From Larix kaempferi (lineage: Eukaryota; Streptophyta; Pinopsida; Pinales; Pinaceae), in contig BSBM01000823.1 in the NCBI GenBank assembly GCA_027924585.1, positions 315,001-379,000 of the forward strand: DNA of 64,000 nucleotides. The letters are read 5' to 3'. This document shows, in pieces, positions 45,731 to 56,618 of this stretch; positions within the stretch are counted from its first letter, which is position 1, and each line of letters begins with the position of its first letter. The notes beneath the pieces were generated by a model that ran no database searches, was not told where the DNA came from, and was given only the letters and a program-made list of their open reading frames with translations. The translations under genes were made by a program, and so were the position numbers.

Positions 45731-48627
45731 ATGTCCGAACCTTCCTTTAGAGAAGAAGAGCTGACCATTCAAGAAACATTGAGGATCTTTTAGCACGGGG
45801 GGATTCAGCAGTTAATGAAAACTCTAGTTAAGAAGGTTGCCGTAGAACAAGGTGAAGGATCCCACAGATCACCAAGAATTAATCCAACGATGTAGGAAAA
45901 AGCAAAAGATAAGGGAAAAGTTGTAACTACACCTTGATCCAACATCATAAAGATGGGATCCTCAGCACAGAAAGCACCAGTCTTCTAGACAGAACCTTTG
46001 AAGATGACACCTGAATACATCTCCCCGCGGGCATTGAATGCCCCTGTGTTTAAATTGTCCAAGAATGCGAGATACGACATCCCACTGTCGCCTATCTCAA
46101 AGCATGTAAACATTGCTAAGAATCTACTGGGAAAGATAGTAGATTGTAAATGGGAGGATTATGACCTCTTGGGAATGAAGAAAGACGAGCCAGATGTTCC
46201 CAAATACCCAGATTTTCAACCAGACCAGTATATGTGCTGGAAAAAGGACGCCAAGGGAACTCTGAATTTGGTAGATGATAGTTGGTTAGCACCTGTCGTT
46301 CAGTTGGGGCTACTAAACTTGTTGAGATTGCCACATTTTGACCATTCCTCAGAATTGAATATCGTGGTTCGCACACTCATGGGGAATCCACAAAGCTTAT
46401 CTATGGCTGGATAGGAATGTTGATATTAACATTGATTTGATCCACCACATCACCGGGCTAAGCAAGCACGGTAAGGATATGAAGCAATTCTTATAGGGGA
46501 AGAGCAAAGAAAAAGAGGTGGTTGAAAAGATGAAGAAAACCCATTCGGTGGTGAAGGAAAAAAGAGGATTCCCGACAGAAGATATAGAGGACAGAGCAAC
46601 AAGATTTGTAACGTAGTTGCTCGCAGGCAAGATGGTCAAAGCAGCTAGGCCTTCGGAGGTTCCTGCGGGCGTAATACTCCTTGGTGCCGCAGCGGCCGAA
46701 GGCCACAGCTTCAATTGGTGTCAGTTTCTATTGAATGAGTTCCTTGAAGAACTCAATGATACCCAGGTGAATGGCGACCAGTTCCATTTCACCTAGCTCA
46801 TTGCCCTGATTTCTTTGTGTGGATGGAAGGAGCCGCGAGATTATGCGAGTGTCATTATGGATACCAAGGTTCCTAGAGGGTTTAAGTTCATCAACCTCTG
46901 GGAAAACACAAATGCAAAGCACCAGCATGCGATTGCATAAGTATTTTACTAATACTATATCCAGTTGCGAGACACAATCATGAAGACACCCCATATTACA
47001 AAGTAGGTCACGACGAAGTATATCTGCATCATCGACTTTGAGGTAGTATGAAATGTATATTCATATCGCCAAAAGCATAAATGAGGAAACCAGAGTGGTT
47101 CCTAGGAAAGTACATCATGTATGAACAGGATATTGAGGACCTCATGAAAGATTGGCCAGCAGAGTTCCGCGTAGAGGTCATGGATGTGGAGGCAAATTCA
47201 ACAGAAGATGAGCCGATCCCGCTCTCATGCCTAATCATTGAAGAAATAGGGAAGAGAAAAGAAGCTGAGACTTCAAAGAAGCCAAAGTCGAGGAAAAAGG
47301 TGAAGGCTACAAAGATTCAATCGGAGGCACTCCTCAATGAGGATGACTATGAGATGATAGCCGAAACAGTCTCAAAGTAGATGAAGGAGCTTATGGTGGC
47401 TAAAGAAAAGAAGGACATGGTCATCCACGATGACCTGCACCAGATGTGGCTTGCAATGCAAGGCCTAATGAAGAAAATGGACGTTGTCTAGAAAAGACTT
47501 GTTTTAACACAAGAAGCAGGGGCTGAAAGGAGGTCCATAGGAACCTCGCAGCAAGGAGGTCAACAGCTAGCAATAACGTTGCCATCGAAGACTAGAATTG
47601 TCTATCTAGACCCATTGGGTATTGTGTTGCCAATGGCAGAACAAGTTGTCTTGGACACAAAGGGAGTCGAGAGGGTAGAGATCGACTTAGCCAAAATCCC
47701 GTTACTAGGATTGCACTTCATCCACACGTAGATCATGGAGGAGATGCATGAATGGACAGTTGAAGTGATGAAGTTACAAGCAGAGCTCACTACAGCAAAC
47801 AGACAAATTCAGTAGAAGGCAGAAGTACAGCTACGCAACGAACAGGACCGCCAACAAAATTTGGAGACCACCATATCCAATGTGGCGAAGGATATCAAAG
47901 GCATAGAAATCCAAGATGATCCTGTAGACACAGTTTTGAGAATCGGAGATAAGGTGAGATCCTTGCAGATGGAGATGCAGGATAAAGAGATTTATTATGA
48001 GGCCGATATTGTGACATTGAAGGATAAGCTAAATAAGCAGGCACCATTAACCGAACAGCAAGTCAGAGAGAAAGCAGTGAGCACCACCTTGAACAGCATC
48101 ACAAGCAAGATGGCTAATTGCCAATCTCTCCTAGATAAGGTTTCACAAGCAATCGCAACCCTTGAAGAGGATCAAGGGTTGCTGCAAATCAAGACAGCGG
48201 TACAAGAAAAACAAACTGCGCTAGACAAGTTGAACACAGAGGTGAAAGCTCTGCCACCTAGAGAAAGGCTGCCGAGATACAAGGAGATATCCAGCTTAAA
48301 GAAAGAAGTACAGGAATTACGACAAAAAGAGACTGAGATGGATAATCAGTCGCAACAGCTCCTGGAGAAAGCCATGGCGGTATCGTAGCAAATTGAAGAT
48401 AAGTTAGTATAACTGTGCAATAACCAGGAGCAGGTACAAGATAAAATTGGACAAGAAATAACTCCACCACTACTTGAGACAATTAAACAGGTTGAGGAGG
48501 ATACAAGAGAAGCAGTGGCGTAGTTATGTAGTACATATGACGAGTTCACGACCAAGTTCATTCCACTGGTCGCAGCGCAAAGTGAGACAGCTGAAACAAC
48601 CAGTGGCTTGAGGACGAGCCACATGTA
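45731..48627 (+). pseudogene. Accessory coiled-coil ORF 3' of integrase
   Basis: ATG 45731 begins frame 2 (MSEPSFREEELTIQETLR). The text moves to frame 1 at about 46410 and returns to frame 2 at about 47078, then ends TAA at 48625, about 960 residues in all. The first third includes KNLLGKIVDCKWEDYDLLGM and a WCQFLLNEFLEELND helix. The middle is charged (KKPKSRKKVKATK). The last third is heptad-like (LKDKLNKQ, KEVQELRQKETEMDNQ) and surely coiled coil. At least ten stops are TAG, several between Gln-rich flanks. It ends 13 bp before the 3' LTR. Extra ORFs here are known in Tat/Athila elements; I can assign no function. Similar in layout to the ORF at 56619-59904. Confidence 0.7.
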
Positions 48628-48640
48628 AGTGTTAGGGGCA

Positions 48641-50342
48641 TGTTGGGCCCAGGTTGAGATAAATTTTTGGAAGCACCTTTTTGAGGCAAGCAGGGAAAGC
48701 TGAGCTGAGCGCAACTCAGAAACACAATTTTGGCTAAGTATTGAGGATGCTGTGAAGCTGCGCGCAGCATCCAACTTTTGACCAGACTGTGGAGTTGCAC
48801 GTAGCATCAAAATTTTGGCCATGATGTGAAGACCAGTACTACGCTGAAGCAGTGTTGCAGAGTTAGGAGGCCATGTGGAGCTAGCAAAGTGGTGTGCTGG
48901 ACAAGTATCAAGTGTAGCTATCGGCTCGACTAGTAGTAGCCATTTTTGGAAAGATATATTAGGATTGCTGAGAGGCGAACGTAGGCAAAACAGGAAGGTG
49001 GCCATGCGTGGGTTGTTAAGGAAAGCAACATTTGGCACGCTTAGAAGGTAAAACAGTTAGAGAGAAATGGTTTGGCAAAACTAGCCTGCAGGCATGCGTG
49101 CGACAGGAAGGCCGATAGCGATAGAATGAGGACATGGAGATCCGCCATGATCAAGCAAATGCTACAAGGAGCCAGCAAGCCAGTTTGGAAAATCAGCACA
49201 GTTTTGGAAACCCTTAAGGGTTTTGGGTTTTAGGTCTTCGACATTGTACAGACATGACCTTTGGGCATGATCTATTTCATAAGACATTTTGTATGGGATA
49301 GGGCTTGTCTTTGTGGCTTGTTCTCTTTTTGGGTTGTTGTTCTTTTGTTGTTGCTGAGAATTTGAGAAGATAACCCTTTGGTATTGTAAAATCTCTCCGA
49401 GCTTAGAAGATTGTAAAGGATCTGCAACTGTGTACGTAGAGACCTAGCCGAGAGAAAGAAGATTCTGCAGCTGAGTGCACAGACTAAGAATGGTTTCCCC
49501 ATCCCTTTTGAAAGAAATATATTACCAACCGTTCTTGTGGACGTAGCTTTCCATTCGGGGAAGTGAACCACGTTAAATCCTGTGTTATGTGATGATGTTT
49601 ATGGATGAATGACTTTCTGTATTTTCTGTAGAATGAATGCTTGAATGTTTCCTTGCATGCTGTAATAGGAGAACTTTGATATGCATTTACCAATAGGAGA
49701 AGTTTGGGAATGATATGCTAGCTTCCACGGAAGCAGATGAATGGAAAACATTTCAATTCTATGTTAAGTTCGTGAATCAGTCTTTTAAGTTTAATTACTT
49801 TCTTAAACACAGTGAAGGAATGCAGCACAGTTAACCATGTTTATCATTTCAGTTCACATTGTAATAATCCAAGTTCTAGAATCAATGCTAGAAAGATAAC
49901 CAGTAAGTGCCTGAATGAATGGATGAGTGATATTCATTTCAGTGCCTTAACGTTTTCGAGATCTTCCATGTAGAGGATAAGTGTGGGTGACTCGCAGTTC
50001 CAAAAGAAGATTCGTAGCAGTAAGAAACCCTTGGTACAGCCCGCAGTGTTTCCTGCACCAAGCAGTACTGCTCGCAGCGTAGATCCTGCTGCGTAGCGCA
50101 TCACTCTGACTGCAGCACCATCCTTTTGTCCTACGCTATGCAAATTTTTCTTATAAACAACTCATCATTTAATGTGGAAACCTGATTCTACAGTACTCCA
50201 TAAAGATACACCTCGGGTGAGACCTCAACCTACTCACAGGTTGTTGTTGAAAGGGCCAGTGTGAAGGGGTTTTGTTGGTCAAAGGGAGAACTACAAAGAA
50301 CCTAGGTCTAATTGGAAACGTCTGGGTCAGTTTAAGCCAACA
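48641..50342 (+). repeat. 3' LTR (1702 bp) of the Ty3/Tat element
   Basis: Starts TGTTGGGCCCAGG after 'gttaggggca' (a weak purine tract) and ends AGCCAACA. Collinear with 36473-38171. Confidence 0.95.
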
Positions 50343-50347
50343 TAAGA
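50343..50347. repeat. Target site duplication, right copy (TAAGA)
   Basis: One mismatch to GAAGA at 36468-36472. Confidence 0.55.
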
Positions 50348-50462
50348 TAACTTTATGTTAACTTTTTACCCATTGCATCAATCATTGTTCTCCCCCATAG
50401 TTTTCTTCAACCCCAGAAGGCACACCAGTACCAGCAGCAATGGTTTGGATTCTCGTGTAGTG

Positions 50463-51196
50463 TATGGACTGGTGGTATAAGGTCAAGGGAGCGCCACATT
50501 ATCTTCAATAAAGGCATCTAATGGTTTTCAATAACAATAGGATGGCTTACATCTGGAGTGCAACTCATGATATGGTGTGAGAAGAATTTCACCAGTAGTG
50601 TTGACATGATGGATGTAGGTTGGCAAGTTGATCACAATGTTCCTTTCTACAAAGGACTTACACCTTGAATATTCGATGGTCAACAAGATGACTAAGCACC
50701 TAACAGAGAGGAAGTTTGAGATATTGACAGAGAGACTTTATTTGGTAGAGAACACTTTCCTCAAGACCACTATGCATTTCAATGTCTCGGGAGGATGAAA
50801 TCCAATTAACAATAGAAGCAATTTACAAGTAATGTAGAAGCTTTAAGCTTTAGTCGGAGCAGATGAGTTAGCATCTAAACTTGAGACAACCTTCTCAATG
50901 ATATTGTGCCTCTACTCCAACACAAATTCTGGTGTAGGTGGTATATGGACAAGGGAGCACCACATTAACTTCAACAAAAAGTTAGTTAATGGTTTTCAAT
51001 AACAATAGGATGGCTTACTTGTGGAGTACAACTCATGATTTGGTGTGAGAAGAGTTTGACCAATAGAGTTGACATGAAGGATGAAGGAGGTTTCTAGGTT
51101 GTTCACAATGTTCCCTTGTACAAAAGATTTACAACTTGAACATTCTATGGTCAACAAGATGGGGAAGCACCTAACAGAGGGAAAGTTTGAGATCTA
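50463..51196. repeat. Direct duplication of about 270-300 bp, 470 bp apart
   Basis: 50468-50760 and 50936-51192 share 'ggtggtata', 'aatggttttcaataacaataggatggctta', 'ggtgtgagaag', 'gttgacatga' and 'atggtcaacaagatg', all in the same order. Identity is high enough to read by eye. No coding meaning found. Confidence 0.85.
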
Positions 51197-53170
51197 GAAG
51201 GAGAGACTTTAGTTGGTCAAGAACAATTTCTAGAGGGAGAGACTTTACTTGGTCAAGAACAATTTCACATTGATAAGAATGAGGGCACAACACATCATTG
51301 CAATTATGTAGGTGAGAGACTGTGAAGGCACATGGATGTGCCAACCTCATCCACTTCTAGTTTCATAACTCTCGTTCCAAATTTAGCATTCTAGTTTTAA
51401 AATAGATAGTTTTCTTCTTATGGAGTTTGATTTCAAATTTAGAAATAGGTTGTTTTAATCTTCAATCACCTTTTGTTAAAAAGTAAGCTTAAGAGCATGA
51501 GTCAAATAAATTTCCAATTTTAGATAGGGCACTCTATTCTAGATATAAGGTACATGCATGATTACCCTCTCGTAGTGCGTATACATCCGTAGGTAGTTAG
51601 CTCATGAAGGGAGGTGCACTTCTCTAGGAAAACAATTTGATTTTCTAATTTTGTCAACCACGTGGATAGGTTGTGTTTATCTTCTCCCCTAGCATTCTTA
51701 GTCTATAATTTAGAAACATACTGGAAGGTGTTATTCAATTCAGATTTTCGGAGATTGAGTTGTGTGCTAGTGATTAGTAAAGTATTGTAATAGTTAGCAG
51801 AAGACAAATCCACAAATGACACGAAGCTACAATAGCCCGAGCATGCAAAACTGCATGAAACTGAGAGAAGCAGTCAGCAAAAGACAAATCCACAAATGAC
51901 ACGAAGCTACAATAGATCAAGCATGCAAAATTGCAGAAATATGAGAGAAAAGTCCAAGAAATCGTCTCATAAAGCCTTTGTGCCCAATCTCTTCAACTCT
52001 CTACACATGCTCCTAAAGGTGCAGAAATTTGATATAAGTACGGCACAGTGGGAAAATTCTTTGGTATATTAGGGAATCCTTTGTAACCACCACCTCTATG
52101 TCCTATATATATGAGGATTGTTATGTAACCAACATAGATCCATCTTAAATCCGTATCTATCTTGAGCGCCAAGAGGGATCCAATTTCTTGAGGTGTATTT
52201 CTTTTTTTTAATTTAAACTCAAGAAATTTGATATTTTTTTATTGATAGATCCAGGTTTAAGTTTTAATGGTTTATTTTATAAATGAACATCTATTTTTTA
52301 ATTACTTTTCATAATATTTTATTTTATGAACCAACATGGATTCTTTTAAATACTTTCCATAATTTTTTATTTTATGACTCGACATGAATTTTTTTAATTA
52401 TTTCACTCCCGACAAACATTACAACATCTCCCCCATACTGGGATGTAGAGCACCTCATTTCACTTGGTGCAATGAAACAAAGTATTGAGATCTATTTAGT
52501 ATGTTGTTTGTTGGAGAATCATAAGTTCATGCCTACACTGTTAATACAACGGAAGATTTTCATAACTCACCATATGAAAGCATGATTTTCATAACAATTT
52601 TTTCATTCCTCACCCTAATATATATAACTACATAGATATATATGTGTCAGGTGAGTTATTCCATTTCTCAAATAGTAATTGGAAAAATCTATTATCTCAA
52701 ATCAGAATTGGAGTAAAAAAATTGACTGGAGGGTCGAGACACCTTCTCGTAAACCTTGACGATCCCTTTCACCCACTTTTGTTCATCAAAGTAAGACTAT
52801 CATCGTAAGGCCCATCGCCATCATTTTACCTACTTATTTACCCAAAAAATTTATGTTTCTATGAAAAGAAGTAACCTCATGTCAATACGACTATCTGGAT
52901 GATGTTTCCACCATCATCTTTACTATGCTTGCTATGAATTCTAGTAGTTTAAAAGAATGTGTCTAAAGGAGTAATGAATTCATCAATACCATTGAATCTT
53001 TTATACTATACACATTATTGACATGGAAAATATCAAACATGCCTTGAGCGAGACTCTCTTCTGTTGAAAGTTTGGATATTTCTATGTACTAGACTACAAC
53101 AAGCCTATGTTACACAACTTCCATTGAATCTAGATATGCCATAGAGCTAACAACATGGTTATGTTTCTAG
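51197..53170. other. Unassigned DNA with an 80-bp tandem duplication
   Basis: 'gacaaatccacaaatgacacgaagctacaatag' starts at 51803 and again at 51883. At 52100-52150 a TATATATATGAGG sequence with 'aaccaacatagatcc' downstream resembles a copia-type LTR promoter, but I could not define LTR ends. Nothing else recognised. Confidence 0.5.
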
Positions 53171-53412
53171 CCTGATGGGTTAGCTCAAGTGATTGGGAGC
53201 TATGAGTTGTAAGTAGAAGGTCTCAGGGTCAAATCCCCGAGTGGCTATGCATTGATATGTAAGGGCCTCACTTGATGTCCCCACCAGGTTCGGCTCCATA
53301 ATCAGAGCTGGCGAGGTGAGACCCCTTCGGGTGGCCCCCCTGTGAATTATTCCTATGGACATAGCAACTCCTCTCCGAGGTTGTGAACCACAATGAAAAA
53401 ATATAGTTACAT
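53171..53412 (+). mobile_element. SINE-like unit with a tRNA-related head
   Basis: The head has an A-box-like TAGCTCAAGTGATTGG (53180s) and a B-box-like GGGTCAAATCCCC (about 53227-53239) at tRNA-gene spacing, so an internal pol III promoter is likely. The body is GC-richer than its AT-rich flanks and contains 'ccttcgggtggcccccctgtgaatt' and 'gttgtgaacca', followed by an A-rich tail. The layout recalls plant Au-type SINEs. No clear target duplication was found, and no second copy lies in the window. Confidence 0.55.
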
Positions 53413-53764
53413 TGCTTAGATCGAATAACAAAGATGTAGTGGTGAAGGTTGAGATTCAAGATTGATTGGAAGAAAGAAGTAAAGCAAGTGCATATGTAAG
53501 AGAAGATGCTAAAAGATTTTAAAACAAGTACTTGTTGGAGTGCCTACATGAGATTTTTTGGGTCAAATTCTTGATAAATTTGCACAAATCGCTGGAAAGA
53601 CTCACAGAGAAACATCAATGTTGATTTCCATGACCAAGAATTGAGTGGCTGTAGAGAACTTGCCAGAGGTCCAATGATATGACTGTGAGTTTACCCAAGC
53701 AGTTGTTGCGGTTGAGATTTAGTATAAAGGCATTGCAGAAAGCTATGGTTTCAGAGTTTGTGGT
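53413..53764. other. Unassigned DNA
   Basis: No feature recognised. Confidence 0.4.
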
Positions 53765-54345
53765 ATAAGGTCATTAGTGTTCAACCAACACATTTGGTGT
53801 TTTCAAGAGAGCGCAATGTGGAAGATTAATCGAAGAAATCCCTCTTAGTAAATATTTTGATCGTCTTTTGAGAAATGTTATAATGCTCGCGAAATGGAAG
53901 TATAAGCCTTACACAAGGGGTGGAACCATAGGAGGCCTTGATGGTAGAGTCAATGTAGAATGTCACTAGTGTTCAACCAACACGTTGGAGGTTTTCAAGA
54001 GAGGACAATGTAGAAGACTAATCGAGGAAATCCCTATCAATAAAGATGTTAATAGTTCATCGGGGAATGTTATAATGCCCCATAGATATGGAAGTGTAAG
54101 CCTTGCATAAGGGGTGGAATGGTAGGAGGCCTTGATGGTAGATTCAGTGTAAAATGTCATTAGTGTTCAAACAACATGTTGGGTTTTCAAGAGAGGATAG
54201 TGCAAAAGACTAATCAAGGAAATACCTCTTGATAAAGATGTTGATAGTTTAATGGGGAATGCTATAATACCCCATAGATATGGAAGTGTAAACCTTGCAT
54301 AGGGGTTGGAACGGTAGGAGTCCTTAATGGTAGAGTCGGTTTCAT
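53765..54345. repeat. Three tandem copies of a 193-bp unit
   Basis: 'gtgttcaa(c/a)caaca' occurs at 53777, 53969 and 54163 (spacing 192 and 194). Each copy continues with 'ttttcaagagag', 'gactaatcgaggaaat', 'atggaagtgtaagcc' and 'ggaggccttgatggtag'. On the plus strand each unit can be read as a similar peptide (FKRGQCRRLIEEIP...), but stops and the unequal spacing argue against a protein. Confidence 0.9.
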
Positions 54346-56425
54346 AAGATACTTGATGGATAAATGATGGTAAATGCAATAGATATTGAAAGAGAACAAA
54401 GACAGTAGAAAAAGAACATGGACATAACCAAATGCTGGTGTCAAGAAGAAATGGAGAAAACCCACACAAGTGAATAGTCTTTGATGAGAAGATATGGTCC
54501 TAAAATGCATTCAGAATCTGCAACAATGAAAAGGAGGAGAGAAGCATGCAAAGGATCATCGTCAACCCCAAAAAGGAGATAAAAGAAGTGTGGTGATGTA
54601 GAGAAGTCAAGAATTCATAGAGTTGGAAGTAACTTATGAAGAATTGAGATGGCAGGTACATGTCAATGCAAGGGGATGCGTGTACTCAAACTGCACCTGT
54701 AGAGACAAACGTTCATAAAGCCTACAAATCCAAAATTCATTGTGGGAGTCATGGAAGAGAAGAATCAAGCATAGGAATTTGAATTTGCATCATTCTAGTA
54801 TTCTAACCCTGTAGAAAGCCATGCTACCATTGAAGCAAACCAAAATGATAGTGATGTCAATCCATCCTATGTCCTACCCCCTATGCCTTTTGATTTTTAT
54901 CAAATTCCAGTGACTGTTGTTGTGTGAAAATGTGATTTTGATTAGCAATCTGAGTGGACTTGCTACAATGTCTTTGAATAACATAAGTGTGACCACTAAA
55001 GGGAATCCCAGTTTTTCTTTAGTTTTGTATAGTTCTACGAGTGTTGTTGTAGGCATTTTGTCAATTGTAATAGCCAAGACTGCAAGGCTTCAAGTTGAGT
55101 CAAAATCAACAAGAAAGAATGATGAGTAAATAGTAGAATGTGTCTTCTTTGTAGATTCATTTATTTCATGGCATTGGTGACAAGGGCATATAGCACCATC
55201 AATTCCTTTGCAATGTCATCTAGATTGTGTGGATAACCTAGAATGTAGGCCATTTGATGCAATTCCAAATGATGTTGTAGGGAAGAGCATTGCAGTGGTA
55301 TATGAAGAGCAAGAAAAGTTCTCATGCTTTGCATGGAGATACATTGTGTTAGCACCTATATATTTGTGCTCTTTTACAGCATAAAGACCTGTACATGAAA
55401 GATGGAAGGTCAGATAGCTACCTGAGAAAAAAGCTTGAAGTGATCTCCATCGGCAATGGCCAGGTGCTAAGGAAGGAGACAAAATGGTCTAGAAGGGGTC
55501 CAATGTAATGAAGGGCTAATGTCAAAGGGCTAAGTATTAATAGGGGAAAATAATGACTTGAGATAAATGGAGAAATAACCTAAAAACCTATAGTACTTGG
55601 GAAAATTTATGAAAGAGTAAATGTCACAGAGATCGGCACCGTTGATCAAGGTTGGGAGCAAGATCTATGGTTTTAAAGGGACCGTCTCATGGCCAAGTCG
55701 TGAGGAAGAAAGGGAATATGAGTTTGCGATGGGCCGAAGCCCACCGGACAGGTGTTGGCTTATGAGAGCGTCGCAAAAAGGAAAGAGCAGCGAACAATGC
55801 CCGGTTAGGTGCATGTGATGGTGGGGACATATGCAAGATCTGCGATGGAGATGATATTTTGAGATCCAAGTGTTTAGGTCTATTTACCAAAAAAAGAGCT
55901 TGAGTCTCCAACAGATCTATGGTTCAGGTGGAAAGAAGAGCCAGATCAACGGTTGGTGGGGGCCAGAAACGCACATAGTATAACAAGGGGGACCCCACTA
56001 GCAGATGAAGGACCTAAAGGCTAATTTGAGTCTAGAAACTTTCTATGGATATACATTTGAGAAGAAGCGGACAGTCCTCATACATCGTCGCACCAACAAG
56101 TAGCACGAGGGATAGCAATAGGCTAGATGCGATGGTCTGGGTCCTACTGGATAGGTGTCAACTCCACAGATTGTTGCATGGAGTGAAGATGATATAGGAG
56201 AAGCTTTTTGGGTGCATGTGATGCTACCCCTTAGATGCATTCAAATGAGATCAATGGCCCAGATAAAGACTAGCGGAGATGATCCAATGGTAGAGATGGG
56301 TAGATTGTCAAATAAGTAGATAAAGGTGCAGTCAAATCTGATGATGGAAAGTAAACACGTGAGAGTTCAGATGGCTGAGATCAAAGGACAATGGACCAAA
56401 GAGGGTGGAAGTTATGGAAACCCGG
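54346..56425. other. Unassigned DNA
   Basis: About 2 kb without a recognised domain. Part of it (from about 55600) is more GC-rich and could be promoter or LTR sequence belonging to the ORF at 56619, but no LTR partner is visible. Confidence 0.4.
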
Positions 56426-56437
56426 TTATATATATAA
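56426..56437 (+). promoter_or_regulatory. Putative TATA box upstream of the second accessory ORF
   Basis: 'ggttatatatataagaag' lies about 190 bp before ATG 56619, comparable to the TATA box before the accessory ORF at 45731. Confidence 0.45.
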
Positions 56438-56618
56438 GAAGTGTGCATGAAAATTGACATTTGTTTCGGAAGCCTGTCAAAGTCAAGGAGCCTCTCGGCA
56501 GGTGGTAGATGATGAAGGTGACAGAAACTTCGATAGGGTGCATGCAAGGCTTCCAAAGGTGACAGGTAAGGTCTGTAACCGGCATTCTATAAAAATCTAA
56601 GTCTTTTACAGTCACAAG

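Larger units (their letters stand above)
36473..50342 (+). mobile_element. Full-length Ty3/Tat-lineage retrotransposon, 13.87 kb
   Basis: LTRs of 1699 and 1702 bp (36473-38171, 48641-50342) begin TGT(A/T)GGGCCCAGG and end GCCAACA. Between them in order: PBS-like sequence in five tandem copies, gag with zinc knuckles, protease, a second gag-like domain, RT, RNase H, integrase, a 0.65-kb spacer with a TATA box, an accessory coiled-coil ORF, and the 3' LTR. The order PR-RT-RH-INT marks Ty3; the Asp-tRNA-like PBS and the extra 3' ORF point to the Tat branch. Gag-pol stays in one frame for 6 kb but holds about thirty stops, so the copy is dead. Confidence 0.95.

Noticed and set aside
53171-53245. 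A functional tRNA gene
   Set aside because: A- and B-box-like words are present but no full cloverleaf or acceptor stem could be formed, and the unit continues as a longer SINE-like body.
56565-56611. Intron in the leader of the 56619 ORF (GTAAGG...ACAG)
   Set aside because: Only 47 nt, shorter than plant introns normally allow.
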